Source: Frankia alni ACN14a
GTDB taxonomy: Bacteria; Actinomycetota; Actinomycetes; Frankiales; Frankiaceae
DNA: 64,000 nucleotides
Direction of reading: 5' to 3'
Assembly: GCF_000058485.1 (NCBI RefSeq)
Contig: NC_008278.1
Location: 372,001 to 436,000 of the forward strand
Every line of letters starts with the position of its first letter. Position 1 is the first letter of the stretch. This document shows, piece by piece, positions 40,186 to 49,392 of the stretch. Made by a program: the position numbers and the translations under genes. Under the pieces are notes generated by a model, which did not search any database, was not told where the DNA came from, and saw only the letters and a list, made by a program, of their open reading frames with translations.

Positions 40186-41781
40186 CTAACCGCTCAGGGC
40201 CCCCACCGTGTCCAGCGCGCCACCGCCGGCCGTGCCGCCCAGCACGTACACCCGGCCGTCACCGCCGGTGGTCGCGGCGGCGTCCGCCCGCTTGGACGCA
40301 GCACCCGTGGGGCCGGCGGTCCACTGGTCGTCGTCCGGGGAGTAGACCTGCACCGCGTCGGTGACGTCACCGCCCGCGTCCCGGCCGCCGACGACGTACA
40401 CCCGCCCGTCCGGCCCGGTGGCGCCGGCGGCCTGGGTCACCCCGGTCGGCAGGTCGGACACCTGGGTCCAGGATCCGCTGCCACCCGTGCCGGGTGTGTA
40501 GGCGTACACGCCGGACGAGGCTCGGCCGGCCGAGCCGCCGCCCGCCGCGCTGCCGCCGGCGGCGAGGATGCGGCCGTCGGGCAGGGCGGTGAGGACCGGC
40601 GCCGTGACGGGGGTCGGCGGTGCGTCCGCCGTGGTCCAGCTCGCGGCGTCGGGGTCGTAGACTGCCAGCGTGTCGCCGTCGAGGACGTAGATCTTCCCGT
40701 CGGTCGCGCGGGCCGCCCGCGGCTCACCCATCGGCTTCGGCAGCGCCGTCCCGCTCGTCCAGGTGTTACTGGACGGCGTGTAGACCTCGACGGTGTCCGT
40801 CGGGTCGTTCGCGGCACCGGAACGGCCACCGATCGCGTAGATCCGGCCGTCGGTGCCGGTCGCGGCGGCGAGATGCGTCCGCGGGGTCGGCAGGTCGGCC
40901 GCGCCCGTCCAGGCGTTCCTGCTCGGATCGAAGACCTGGACGGTGCCCACCGGGGCGACGGCCGCGCCGGGCGCCCCACTCGGCGAGCCGGTGCCGGTCG
41001 GCGACCCGCTCGGTGTGGCCGACGACGAGCCGCTCGGTGTGGCCGACGACGAGGTGCTCGGCGTGGCCGACGACGAGGTGCTCGGCGTCACCGACGACTC
41101 GTCGGTCGGTGAGGAGGTGCCGGTGGGCGAGTCGGTGGCGGACGGTGCGCCGCTGTCGCCGGGCGCGTTCGGCGCGTTGGACAACGGGCCGAACGTCGGA
41201 TCGCCGGTCAACGCGCCCGGGATGATCGTCGAGGTGGTGGTCGGACCGCCCGCGGGCGACGTGGGCGATGCGGTCGGCGACCCTGCCCGGGTCGAGGTCG
41301 AGGTCGAGGTCGGGGAGGCGGAGGTGCTCGACGGGGAGGCGCTCTGGGAGGGCGAGCCGGTGGCCGAACCCGACGCGCCGCCGGCGCCGCCCGCGGCCCC
41401 GGCGGTCGCCTGGCCGCCGATCGCGTAGATCCGACCGTCGCAGCCGGTGGTGGCGGCGAGGTGGGCGCGGGGGTCGGGTAGCGCGGTGATGGTCTCCCAG
41501 CTTCCCAGCGGGCCGGCCGTCGACGGGTAGGCCGGGCAGCCGCCGCCCGCGGGGCTCGACGCGGCGGAGCTGGTGGCGGTGGGGCTCGAAGCGCCGGAGC
41601 TCGGCGTGGCGGCACTCGCGGTGGCTGGGCTGCCCGTCGGCGTCGGGCCGCCCGGGGCGCCGGTCGGTGTCGCGGCGGCGCTCGTGCCGAGCAGGCCGGG
41701 CGAGGCGAGCGCCGCCGTCAGGGTGGCGGCCAGGACGAAGGCGCGTGGTGGGCACCGACGTGACGTGCGGGACCAACTCAT
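40186..41781 (-). CDS. Secreted kelch-repeat protein with a Ser/Thr/Pro-rich insertion
   Basis: This is a 531-residue protein. An N-terminal signal sequence (RR near residues 8-9, hydrophobic core AFVLAATLTAALASPGLL) points to export. Kelch-type units follow, recognised by GRIYAIGG, GKIYVLDG, GRILAAGG, GRVYVVGG and GRVYVLGG with spaced W residues (W-E/W-T). They would form a beta-propeller of about six blades. A low-complexity Ser/Thr/Pro insertion (about residues 130-265) splits the first blades and includes a DNA tandem array. The role is likely extracellular binding; ligand and partners are unknown. The ATG at 41781 follows AGAGGGGGGAA. The frame stays open for another 2.3 kb upstream only as the antisense of the ABC gene. 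It is divergent from the ABC exporter. Confidence 0.85.
   Translation of the reverse strand: MSWSRTSRRCPPRAFVLAATLTAALASPGLLGTSAAATPTGAPGGPTPTGSPATASAATPSSGASSPTATSSAASSPAGGGCPAYPSTAGPLGSWETITALPDPRAHLAATTGCDGRIYAIGGQATAGAAGGAGGASGSATGSPSQSASPSSTSASPTSTSTSTRAGSPTASPTSPAGGPTTTSTIIPGALTGDPTFGPLSNAPNAPGDSGAPSATDSPTGTSSPTDESSVTPSTSSSATPSTSSSATPSGSSSATPSGSPTGTGSPSGAPGAAVAPVGTVQVFDPSRNAWTGAADLPTPRTHLAAATGTDGRIYAIGGRSGAANDPTDTVEVYTPSSNTWTSGTALPKPMGEPRAARATDGKIYVLDGDTLAVYDPDAASWTTADAPPTPVTAPVLTALPDGRILAAGGSAAGGGSAGRASSGVYAYTPGTGGSGSWTQVSDLPTGVTQAAGATGPDGRVYVVGGRDAGGDVTDAVQVYSPDDDQWTAGPTGAASKRADAAATTGGDGRVYVLGGTAGGGALDTVGALSG
41018..41089. repeat. 24-bp tandem repeat, 3 copies, in the kelch gene
   Basis: Units GCCGACGACGAGGTGCTCGGCGTG and variants encode the SSSATPST repeats of the insertion. 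A shorter degenerate copy precedes them. In frame. Confidence 0.8.
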
Positions 41782-42141
41782 GGGTTCCCCCCTCTTCAGG
41801 CCCACGTCCGCGGACCCCACCGACGGGTGGATGGCGTGGATGGGTGCATGGATGGATGGCGTCGCGGGGCCGGACGGCCCGAGCGACCGGCTGGCCGGGC
41901 CTGTGGTGGCCGTGGGGACCGGCCGGGTGGGCAGGGGCGTCCCGCGCACAGAACAGGTACGGAATGTGTTCCCTCTGCTTCGGAACGTAAGCTTCCCGCT
42001 GTGGGTGGTTGCGGCGAGGCCACCTCGCGGCCCCCCGCCACCCGAGGCTCGCCACCCGAGGCCGCCTCGCGGCCCCCGCCACCCCGCCACCCGCCACCCG
42101 CCGCCTCGGGACTGCGGCCCGGGGCCGCATAGCCTCTTCCC
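41782..42141. other. Divergent intergenic region, kelch / ABC exporter
   Basis: No gene is supported in this 360-base stretch, which must carry both promoters. The part near 41940-42005 is the least GC-rich. A degenerate direct repeat of about 28 bases occurs at 42017 and 42058 (GAGGCCRCCTCGCGG followed by C-rich sequence). A 7-base hairpin (TGCGGCC-CGG-GGCCGCA, 42113-42129) lies directly before the ABC start and could affect its translation. Confidence 0.45.
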
Positions 42142-44142
42142 GTGCCCAGCCAGCCGCCGCCGGTCCCGTCGAGAGTGACCGTCCTGCACGCCCGCGCACT
42201 CGCCCGGCTGACGGGTGCGGCCGAGGCCCGGCGCAGCGAGCGCTTCTTCGCCGACCAGGGGCGGGTCGTGGCCGCCCTCGTCGGCCTGTCCGTGCTCGGA
42301 TCGGCCGCGGTCGCCGCGGGGCCGTTCATCCTGCGCCACCTCATCGACACCTCGCTGCCGACCGGCCGGGTGCGCGATCTCGCCGTCCCCGTGCTGCTGC
42401 TGTGCGCGGTGCTGGTGTTCGAGTCGACCGTGCTGTCCCTGCGGATGGCGCTCATCGCCCGGCTCGGCGGGGTCGTCTCCGTGCGCATCCGCCAGACCGT
42501 CAACGCCCACCTGCAGCGGCTGCCGTTCGCCTTCTTCCCCCGCAGCCAGCAGGGCGAGGTGATGACGGTGATGTCGTCGGATGTCCTGGCCGCCCAGAAC
42601 GCGATCTCGGCGACCGTGCAGGCGGTGATCTGCCGGCTGGCGGACATCGTCGTCGGCACCGCCGTCGTCTTCGTGCTGGACTGGCGGCTCAGTCTCGCGG
42701 TGATGGTGTTCGCCCCGGCCACCCTGGTGATCATCCGGTCCGGGCGGCGTCGCCTGGCCGCGCTGTCGCAGCGCCAGCGCGAGCTCGAAGGCCAGCTCAT
42801 GGCCCAGGTGTCCGACACCGCGTCGGTGTCCGGGGCGCTGCATGTGCGGCTGTTCGACCGGGTCGACTACGAGCGGGAACGGTTCGACGCGGCCGGCGCC
42901 GAGCTGCTCGCCGCCGCCCGGGAACAGGCTCGGCTGACCTCCCGGGTCCGTTTCCTCGTCAGTCTCGGCATCGTCGCGACGATGACCGCCGTGGTCACCC
43001 TCGGCGCCTGGCTGGTCTCGTCGGAGCGGACGACGCTCGGCACGGTCGCCGCCCTCGGTGGCGCGCTGCTGGTGTCGTTCGGCCCGCTGTCCACTGCGGT
43101 CGATCTGCGCTCCGAGCTGGCCGGCGCCGGGGCGTCCTTCCGGCGGATCTTCGCCCTGCTCGACGTGCCCGAGGACGAGGCCGCAACGATGGCCGCCGGA
43201 TCGCCGGCAGTCCTCGCGGGGCAGGCGCCCGCCGCGGCGGGCGATCTTCTGGCGGGAGCGGGCCGGCGGTCCCGGCCCGCTCCCGCCCTCGCCGTGCCCC
43301 GGCCGCTGGACCTGGACCTGGACCCGCGCGTCGGCGCGGACGCGGCGCCGGTGGGCCTCGACCTGGCCCTCGACGAGGTGTGGTTCGCCTACGACCAGGC
43401 TGTGCCGGGGCCCGCGCGTGCGGTGGGCGCCGCGGCGGGCGATCATCCCGGCCCCGACGATCCGTCCTGGAACCTGCGCGGCGTGACGCTGCGCGTCGCG
43501 GCCGGGACGACCACTGCCGTCGTCGGCGCCAGCGGCGCGGGCAAGACGACGATCGCCTACCTCGCCAGCGGTGTGCACCGCCCGCAGCGGGGCCGGGTCC
43601 TGCTCGGCGGCGTCCCACTCGACGCGATCCCGCCGGCCCGGCTGCACGCGGCGATCGGCGTGGTCCCGCAGGACCCGCACCTGTTCCACGACACGATCGC
43701 GGCGAACCTGCGCTACGGCCGGCTGGACGCGACCGACGACGAGCTGCGGGCCGCCCTCGACGCGGCCAGCCTGTCCGCCCTGCTCGACCGGCTGCCCGAG
43801 GGGTTGGCGACCCGCGTGGGCGCGCGGGGCTACCGGCTGTCCGGCGGCGAGCGCCAGCGGCTCGCCATCGCCCGCGTCCTGCTGCAGTCGCCGCGGGTGC
43901 TGGTTCTCGACGAGGCGACGTCCGCGCTGGACACGGTCTCCGAGGCCGCGGTGCGCACGGCGCTGGACCGGCTCGCCGTCGGCCGGACCTGCCTGGTGAT
44001 CGCCCACCGGCTCTCGACGGTGATCGACGCCGACCGCATCTACGTCATGGACCACGGCCGCGTCGTCGAGGACGGCACCCACCGCGACCTACTCGCCGAC
44101 GGCGGCGCCTACGCCCGCCTCTACCGGCCGAGCACCGTCTGA
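42142..44142 (+). CDS. ABC exporter, fused membrane and nucleotide-binding domains
   Basis: This 666-residue half-transporter works as a homo- or heterodimer in the membrane, using ATP to export a substrate. About six transmembrane helices occupy residues 40-330. The ATPase domain has Walker A GASGAGKTT near 462, signature LSGGERQR near 566, and Walker B VLVLDEATSALD near 587-598, followed by the H-loop His (VIAHRLST). An unusual Pro/Ala/Asp-rich insertion (about 350-445) separates the halves and lengthens the protein against the usual 580-600. The GTG at 42142 has no good ribosome site; a second GTG eleven codons later is an alternative. It is not in the PKS operon but near it, so export of the polyketide is possible. 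A 9-base repeat array follows the stop. Confidence 0.88.
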   Translation: MPSQPPPVPSRVTVLHARALARLTGAAEARRSERFFADQGRVVAALVGLSVLGSAAVAAGPFILRHLIDTSLPTGRVRDLAVPVLLLCAVLVFESTVLSLRMALIARLGGVVSVRIRQTVNAHLQRLPFAFFPRSQQGEVMTVMSSDVLAAQNAISATVQAVICRLADIVVGTAVVFVLDWRLSLAVMVFAPATLVIIRSGRRRLAALSQRQRELEGQLMAQVSDTASVSGALHVRLFDRVDYERERFDAAGAELLAAAREQARLTSRVRFLVSLGIVATMTAVVTLGAWLVSSERTTLGTVAALGGALLVSFGPLSTAVDLRSELAGAGASFRRIFALLDVPEDEAATMAAGSPAVLAGQAPAAAGDLLAGAGRRSRPAPALAVPRPLDLDLDPRVGADAAPVGLDLALDEVWFAYDQAVPGPARAVGAAAGDHPGPDDPSWNLRGVTLRVAAGTTTAVVGASGAGKTTIAYLASGVHRPQRGRVLLGGVPLDAIPPARLHAAIGVVPQDPHLFHDTIAANLRYGRLDATDDELRAALDAASLSALLDRLPEGLATRVGARGYRLSGGERQRLAIARVLLQSPRVLVLDEATSALDTVSEAAVRTALDRLAVGRTCLVIAHRLSTVIDADRIYVMDHGRVVEDGTHRDLLADGGAYARLYRPSTV

Positions 44143-44160
44143 CCGGGCGGGACCGGCGAG

Positions 44161-44214
44161 ATCGACGGCATCGACGGGATCGACGGGATCGATGGGATCG
44201 ACGGCATCGACGAG
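44161..44214. repeat. 9-bp tandem repeat, 6 copies, 3' of the ABC gene
   Basis: Six copies of ATCGACGGC/ATCGACGGG begin 18 bases after the ABC stop codon. They run directly into GGCGGGCCGGCCCGCC (44218-44233), a perfect 16-base palindrome. Confidence 0.8.
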
Positions 44215-44421
44215 GCCGGCGGGCCGGCCCGCCGCGGCCGGCCGGCGCCGGGTCGCGGGACGGTGGGCGCCGCGGGGGGCAGGATGGCCTGAAGCGTCGT
44301 GGGCGGAACGTGGTTTAACGCCTGCGGGAGGAGCATTCCGGTAGTGGATCCGGTGCGGCCGGCGCCGTCGTGGCACCCGCCGACCCGGACCGCGACCGGC
44401 AGGTCGAGAGGAGACACCCGC

Positions 44422-46290
44422 ATGACCTCCACTGCCGGGAAAGCCACTGCCACCGGTGGCTCGGACGCCGCCGGTGGCCCGAACGCCGGTGGCCCGAACG
44501 CCGCCGGGCCCACCGCCCAGGGCGGCTACACGCACCGCCAGATCATGGTCATCCTCTCCGGCCTGCTGCTGGGGATGTTCCTCGCGGCACTGGACCAGAC
44601 GGTCGTCTCCACGGCGATCTACCGGATCGGCGAGAGCCTGCACGGGCTGACCGCACAGGCGTGGGTCACCACCGCCTTCCTGATCACCTCGACGATCGCC
44701 ACCCCGCTGTACGGCAAGCTGTCCGACCTCTACGGGCGCAAGCCGTTCTTCCTGTTCGCGATCGCCGTGTTCATCACCGGCTCGGCGCTGTGTACCTTCG
44801 CGACGTCGATGTACATGCTCGCCGCGTTCCGGGCGGTGCAGGGCATCGGGGCGGGCGGCCTGTTCTCGCTCGCCCTGGCGATCGTCGGGGACATCATCCC
44901 GCCGCGGGAACGGGCGAAGTACCAGGGCTACTTCATGGCGGTGTTCGGCACGTCCAGCGTCCTCGGGCCCGTCGTCGGCGGCGCGCTGGCCGGCCAGGAC
45001 ACGCTGCTCGGCGTCGCCGGCTGGCGGTGGATCTTCCTGATCAACGTGCCGATCGGCATCGGCGCGCTCGTCGTCGTCGCGCGGGTCCTGCACATCTCCC
45101 ACGAGCGCCGCGAGCACCGGATCGACTATCCCGGCGCCCTCACACTGATCGTCGCCCTGGTGCCGCTGCTCATCGTCGCCGAGCAGGGCCGCGAGTGGGG
45201 CTGGGGCGCGGGCTCCTCGCTGGTTTGCTACGCGATCGGGCTGGTCGGCATCGCCGCGTTCGTGGTCGCGGAGCGGCGCGCGAAGGACGATGCCCTGCTG
45301 CCGCCCCGGCTGTTCCGCAACGGGGTGTTCGCCGTCGGCTCCGCCCAGTCGGCGATCATCGGAATCGGCATGTTCGGCGGGATCACCTTGCTCCCCCTCT
45401 ACCTCCAGCTCGTCAAGGGGAACTCGCCGACCAAGGCCGGCCTGCTCACCCTCCCCCTGGTCCTGGGCATCATGCTGCTCTCGCTCGTCGCGGGGCAGAT
45501 CACCTCGCGGACCGGCCGCTACAAGATCCTGCCCGTGATCGGCTCCGCGCTGCTCGTCGTCGGGATGCTGCTGCTGTGGCGGCTGTCGGCCGACAGCAGC
45601 CTCGTCTACGTCGACCTGGCGATGTTCGTCGTCGGCGCCGGCCTCGGCCTGAACATGCAGACGATCGTCCTGGCGATGCAGAACGCCGTGCCGCCGCGGG
45701 ACATCGGCGTGGCGACGTCCTCGACGACGTTCTTCCGGCAGCTCGGCGGCACCCTCGGCGTGGCGGTGTTCCTGTCGATCGTGTACTCGATCGTCGGCTC
45801 CCGGATCACCTCCGCCTACGCGGACGCGCGGGGCACTGCGGCGTTCGACGCGGCCGCACGCAGCCATCCCGACCAGCTCAAGGTGCTCGGATCGGCGTCC
45901 TCGGGCGGCTCGGGCAGCCTCAACGACACCTCGTTCCTGGGCGGCCTCGACCCGGTGCTGACCCACCCGTTCAAGTCCGGCTTCACCGAGGCGATCACGG
46001 TCGCCTTCCTGGTCGGCGCCGCCGTGCTGGTCATCGCCTTCGTGCTGTCCCTGCTGCTCAAGGAGGTGCCGCTGCGGGAGACCGGCGCGGCCTTCGCCGA
46101 CCAGCCGGACGCGCCCGGGGAGGCACCCGCAGGTCCGGGCACCCCCGCGCCGAGCGCGGCCGCCGCGCCGGACCCGTCGGCGGACGCCACGGGCCAGAAT
46201 GCCCGCCAGAGCGAGGCCGCAGCCGCCCAGGAGACGGCTGCGGCGGAGGCGGGGAACGCTGAAGCCCCTGGGCCGCGCGTCGGCGGCTAG
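44422..46290 (+). CDS. DHA2-family MFS drug exporter (EmrB/QacA type)
   Basis: This is a 622-residue integral membrane protein that should expel drugs in exchange for protons. About 14 helices are seen. Motif A is GKLSDLYGRKP (after helix 2), and LDQTVVSTAIYRIGESL in helix 1 is typical of DHA2 members. Motif C-like GPVVGGALAG lies in helix 5. The first about 30 residues and the last about 75 are Ala/Gly/Pro-rich tails. The ATG at 44422 is chosen because GAGAGGAG lies 10 bases upstream; an earlier in-frame GTG at 44299 lacks one. The gene stands alone between the ABC exporter and a convergent membrane protein gene. It could protect the producer from the PKS product, but that is only inference from position. 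Confidence 0.9.
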   Translation: MTSTAGKATATGGSDAAGGPNAGGPNAAGPTAQGGYTHRQIMVILSGLLLGMFLAALDQTVVSTAIYRIGESLHGLTAQAWVTTAFLITSTIATPLYGKLSDLYGRKPFFLFAIAVFITGSALCTFATSMYMLAAFRAVQGIGAGGLFSLALAIVGDIIPPRERAKYQGYFMAVFGTSSVLGPVVGGALAGQDTLLGVAGWRWIFLINVPIGIGALVVVARVLHISHERREHRIDYPGALTLIVALVPLLIVAEQGREWGWGAGSSLVCYAIGLVGIAAFVVAERRAKDDALLPPRLFRNGVFAVGSAQSAIIGIGMFGGITLLPLYLQLVKGNSPTKAGLLTLPLVLGIMLLSLVAGQITSRTGRYKILPVIGSALLVVGMLLLWRLSADSSLVYVDLAMFVVGAGLGLNMQTIVLAMQNAVPPRDIGVATSSTTFFRQLGGTLGVAVFLSIVYSIVGSRITSAYADARGTAAFDAAARSHPDQLKVLGSASSGGSGSLNDTSFLGGLDPVLTHPFKSGFTEAITVAFLVGAAVLVIAFVLSLLLKEVPLRETGAAFADQPDAPGEAPAGPGTPAPSAAAAPDPSADATGQNARQSEAAAAQETAAAEAGNAEAPGPRVGG

Positions 46291-46341
46291 AGGGCCGCAC
46301 ATGTCGGAGGCGGCGCCTTACGGGCGGCCACCCGCGGCCCT
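46291..46341. terminator. Possible long-loop terminator between convergent genes
   Basis: AGGGCCGC and GCGGCCCT pair over 8 bases around a 35-base loop, starting directly after the MFS stop codon. The loop itself holds GGCGGCGCC. It would serve the MFS gene and perhaps the convergent gene ending at 46489. The rest of 46342-46488 shows only short CACGGAT repeats. Confidence 0.35.
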
Positions 46342-46488
46342 GTCATCATCACGGATCACGGATGCCCGTCGTACGTGCGGCCGGCATTCGCCGACTACCA
46401 GTGCTCGAGGTGCGCCGCCGGGATCGAGTCCAGGCGGCGGCACGATCCGAAGCAGACCCACGCGGCACCTCTCGCGGGGCGGTTCCGT

Positions 46489-47646
46489 CTACAGATGGCC
46501 GCGGCGGACCATCAGGGCGAGCACGCAGGCCGAGGGCGCCATCGGCAGCCACACCGTGACCAGCCGATAGCCCAGGACCGCCGCGAGCGCGACGGCGGGG
46601 GACTGCCCGGCGGCGATGATCGCCGCGGTCAGGGCCGCGTCGAGCGAACCGAAGCCGCCCGGCGAGGGCACCAGGGCCGAGGCGGCGCTGGCGGCAAAGT
46701 ACAGCGCGAAGACCGCCCCGACGCCGAGCGGCAGGTGTAGCGCGCGCATGATCGCCCACAGGGTCGCGGCGTGCAGCAGGGGGATGGCCGCCGAGCCGCC
46801 CCACAGCATCGCCGCCCGGCTGGGCGAGCGCACCGTGGAGCGCATCGACCGCAGATGGTCGACGACCCGTGCCCACACCCCGTGGGCCAGCCGGCGGATC
46901 GCCGGCACCAGCCAGCCCAGCAGCGCGGCGAGGGCGACGGCCGCCGCGGCCACCGCGACGCCGAGGGCCACCGGGCCGCTGTCGGGCAGCCGGGCGGAGT
47001 CCACCGGCAGGAACCCCCCGGCCAGCAGGACGGCCAGCACGGCGAGGTGGGTGGTGACGCCGGCGGTGGCGTCGAGGCCGACCGCCGTCAGCGACTCCCG
47101 CAGGGAGAAGCCGTGCCGGTGCAGGAAACGCAGCTTCACCGCGCCGACGCCGAACCCGGCGGGCAGCACGTGATTGGCCACGCTGCCGGCCACCTGGGCG
47201 GCGAGCAGGCGACGGACCGGCAGCGCCCGCGGCACCGTCCCCTGCTGGCAGGCCGCCCCGGCGACCCAGGTGAGCTGGGCGACGGCGACCGCGCCCACCA
47301 GCCAGAACGGATGGGCGCTGGCCAGCGCGTCGATGCCGGTCCGCACGGTCGACCACGACCGCACCAGCCACACCACCGCCACCAGCGGCGCCGCGCAGGC
47401 CAGCAGCGGACGAACCAGCCAGAACCGACCCCGGCGGGGCGCGACGGCTTCGGCCACATCCCCGCTCGGACCGGCGAGGACGAGCGTGTCGAGGGCCGTC
47501 GGGGTGGCGACGGCCGTCGGGGTGGCGAGGGCCGTCGGGGTGGCGAGGGCCGTCGGGGTGGCGACGAGAGCCGACGGGGTGACGTCGAGAGTCGCCACGG
47601 GCAGCGCCCCGCCGCTCGCCGCCGACGCCTCCGGTAGCTGGCGCAT
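46489..47646 (-). CDS. Lysylphosphatidylglycerol synthase-like membrane protein (UPF0104/AglD family)
   Basis: This is a 385-residue membrane protein with about eight helices (residues 75-380). It matches the transmembrane flippase-like part of LPG synthases: GSVANHVLPAGFGVGAVKLRFL near 165-185 and SALVPSPGGFGSLDAALTAAI near 325-345 are the two hallmark segments (P-GG-G). The soluble aminoacyl-transferase domain is absent, so lysine transfer is unlikely. Such stand-alone proteins are linked with lipid or glycolipid handling. The N-terminus holds four ATPTAL/ATPTAV repeats. ATG 47646 overlaps the TGA of the glycosyltransferase gene by one base (TGATG), so the two are translationally coupled; a GTG one codon earlier is possible. 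The pair probably builds or moves a mannosylated envelope lipid. Confidence 0.85.
   Translation of the reverse strand: MRQLPEASAASGGALPVATLDVTPSALVATPTALATPTALATPTAVATPTALDTLVLAGPSGDVAEAVAPRRGRFWLVRPLLACAAPLVAVVWLVRSWSTVRTGIDALASAHPFWLVGAVAVAQLTWVAGAACQQGTVPRALPVRRLLAAQVAGSVANHVLPAGFGVGAVKLRFLHRHGFSLRESLTAVGLDATAGVTTHLAVLAVLLAGGFLPVDSARLPDSGPVALGVAVAAAAVALAALLGWLVPAIRRLAHGVWARVVDHLRSMRSTVRSPSRAAMLWGGSAAIPLLHAATLWAIMRALHLPLGVGAVFALYFAASAASALVPSPGGFGSLDAALTAAIIAAGQSPAVALAAVLGYRLVTVWLPMAPSACVLALMVRRGHL
47493..47564. repeat. 18-bp tandem repeat, 4 copies, in the LPG-like gene
   Basis: GGGCCGTCGGGGTGGCGA units encode the ATPTAL/ATPTAV hexapeptides of the N-terminal tail. In frame. Confidence 0.85.
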
Positions 47647-49124
47647 CACGGTCCTCCCGTTCTGGCGTCCGCGTGGCCCTGGGCCACGTCGACCCGGTCC
47701 GTCGCGATGCCGTCCGTCCCGATGCCGTCCGTCGTGGTGCTGTCGGTCCTGACGCGGTCGGTCCCGATGCCGTTCGGGATGATGCCATCCGCGGGGATGC
47801 TCCCCGGCATGTCCTCGTCGAGAATTCCGCGACGCGTCCGTGACGGTTCACCCGAGTGTCGCGTGACCGCGTCGAGATCGGCACCCGAGCCGCCCGCGAG
47901 CAGCCCGGCGAGGCGTCCGGCGAGCCCGCCCCAGCTCCATGCCTCGCGCATCCACTCCCGCCCGGCCAGGCCCATCCGGGCGGCCCGGTCGGGGTCGTCG
48001 AGCAGCTCCACGACGGCTCGGGCGACGGCAGCGGTGCTCCGGCCGTCGACGACCTCGCCTGTGCGGCCGGGCAGGACGACGTCGGGGGCGCCGCCCTGGG
48101 CGCCGGTGATGACGGGCAGCCCGCTGGCCGCTCCCTCCAGGGAGGACAGGCCGAGCCCCTCCAGGTCCAGGCCGAGCCAGCGGGTACGCGACGGCATGGC
48201 GAACACGTCGGCGGCGTCGAGGTAGGCGGGCAGCTCCTCCTCGCCGACCGCGCCGGCGAAGTGCACGTCGTCGGCCACCCCCACCTGCCCGGCGAGACGG
48301 CGCAGCCGGCCCTCGGCGGGCCCCTGCCCGACGAGCAGCAGCCGGGCCCCCGGATGGCGGCGTCGCACGGTGATCCAGCCACGGATGAGCGTGTCCTGCC
48401 CCTTGCGCGGCACCATCCGGGCCACGCAGATCACGACCGGGCGATCCGACCAGCCGAGAGCCCGGCGGATGTCGGCCCCGCCGGCACCCGGCCGGAAGCG
48501 GCGGGTGTCGACGCCGCCGGTCAGCCGCGCGAGCGTGGTGCCCCGCGGGGACACGGCGACCAGCCGGCGACGGGTGAACGCGGTGAGGTACGTCAACACG
48601 TCGGCGCGGGCGGCGACGGTGCGCACGAGCGACCAGCCCACCGGCAGCCGGGACCAGGCGACCTCGTGCCCGTGGCTGGACGCCACCACCCTGGTGACGC
48701 CCGCCTCGCGCAGCGTCGGGCCGAGCACCCCGAACGGCGCGGCGGTGGGAAACCAGACGGCTTCGCAGCCCTCGCTGCGCACCAGCGAGCGCAGCAGGCG
48801 CCGGGATCGCGGCGAGGTGAGGATCCGCTCCCCGGCCCGGACCACCGGGAAGGGCAACGTGCGGTCGAACTCCTCGGCGCCGGGCGCCGCCGGCGCGACG
48901 ACGACGACCCGGTCGGCGGGCAGGCCGGCGGTGAGATGACAGGCGAACGTCTGGATGCCGCCGAGGACCGGCGGGAACTTGTCCGCCACCACCAGTGTCC
49001 GCGGCAGGTCGACGGCACCCGCGGGGCCGGCCGGTCGGGAGTCGGGCGGCGCCGCCGGTGCGGGCACGGTGCCCGCCGGCAGCGCGGACTCGGCCGGCCC
49101 CGCCGGGCGGGGAGTCGGCCTCAC
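47646..49124 (-). CDS. GT4 glycosyltransferase, PimB-like (mannosyl transfer to phosphatidylinositol lipid)
   Basis: This is a GT-B fold glycosyltransferase of family GT4. The N-terminal half starts with RTLVVADKFPPVLGGIQTF, whose GGIQ motif is typical of PimB-type enzymes that add mannose from GDP-mannose to phosphatidylinositol mannoside. The C-terminal half has VARMVPRKGQDTLI, LLLVGQGP and a DLEGLGLSSLEGAASGLPVI nucleotide-sugar site. The start is uncertain: the frame is open to 49433, but the first about 100 residues are Arg/Pro-rich noise that overlaps the SDR gene. GTG 49124 is used here, and GTG 49067 is another choice. The last about 45 residues are pentapeptide repeats. The stop overlaps the next gene's start. 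Substrate assignment rests on motif memory and is moderate. Confidence 0.82.
   Translation of the reverse strand: MRPTPRPAGPAESALPAGTVPAPAAPPDSRPAGPAGAVDLPRTLVVADKFPPVLGGIQTFACHLTAGLPADRVVVVAPAAPGAEEFDRTLPFPVVRAGERILTSPRSRRLLRSLVRSEGCEAVWFPTAAPFGVLGPTLREAGVTRVVASSHGHEVAWSRLPVGWSLVRTVAARADVLTYLTAFTRRRLVAVSPRGTTLARLTGGVDTRRFRPGAGGADIRRALGWSDRPVVICVARMVPRKGQDTLIRGWITVRRRHPGARLLLVGQGPAEGRLRRLAGQVGVADDVHFAGAVGEEELPAYLDAADVFAMPSRTRWLGLDLEGLGLSSLEGAASGLPVITGAQGGAPDVVLPGRTGEVVDGRSTAAVARAVVELLDDPDRAARMGLAGREWMREAWSWGGLAGRLAGLLAGGSGADLDAVTRHSGEPSRTRRGILDEDMPGSIPADGIIPNGIGTDRVRTDSTTTDGIGTDGIATDRVDVAQGHADARTGGP
47706..47795. repeat. 15-bp tandem repeat, 6 copies, at the 3' end of the GT4 gene
   Basis: GATGCCGTCCGTCCC-type units encode DGIGT/DGIAT pentapeptides in the C-terminal tail. 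In frame. Confidence 0.8.
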
Positions 49125-49392
49125 GCGGCGTCCGGCCGGCGCAGGGGTGCGGCATGCGGCGGTGGGAGGAAGGCGTCGTCCCGTACGACGGGCAACGACG
49201 GCAGTCGGCGACCATCCATGAGGGGAGATGATTGCAGGCGGCCGGTGTGAGCTGGATGAGTGCCGCGAATGGGATGCGCCCCGCGGCGGCGGGCTGGCTG
49301 GCCGTGGCCGGTCGGCCGGCGGCGGACGTGCTCCTGCGGACGTGCTCGCGCGGACGTGCTCGCGTGGACGTGCTCGACGCGGACGGGCTCGC

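Noticed and set aside
41782-44082. Upstream extension of the kelch gene by 767 codons
   Set aside because: It is the antisense of the ABC exporter gene. The signal peptide directly after ATG 41781 shows the true start.
46375-46740. Plus-strand frame with a single CxxC (YQCSRCAAGIES) near 46400
   Set aside because: It has one CxxC only, no second metal pair and no ribosome site, and it runs into the antisense of the LPG-like gene.
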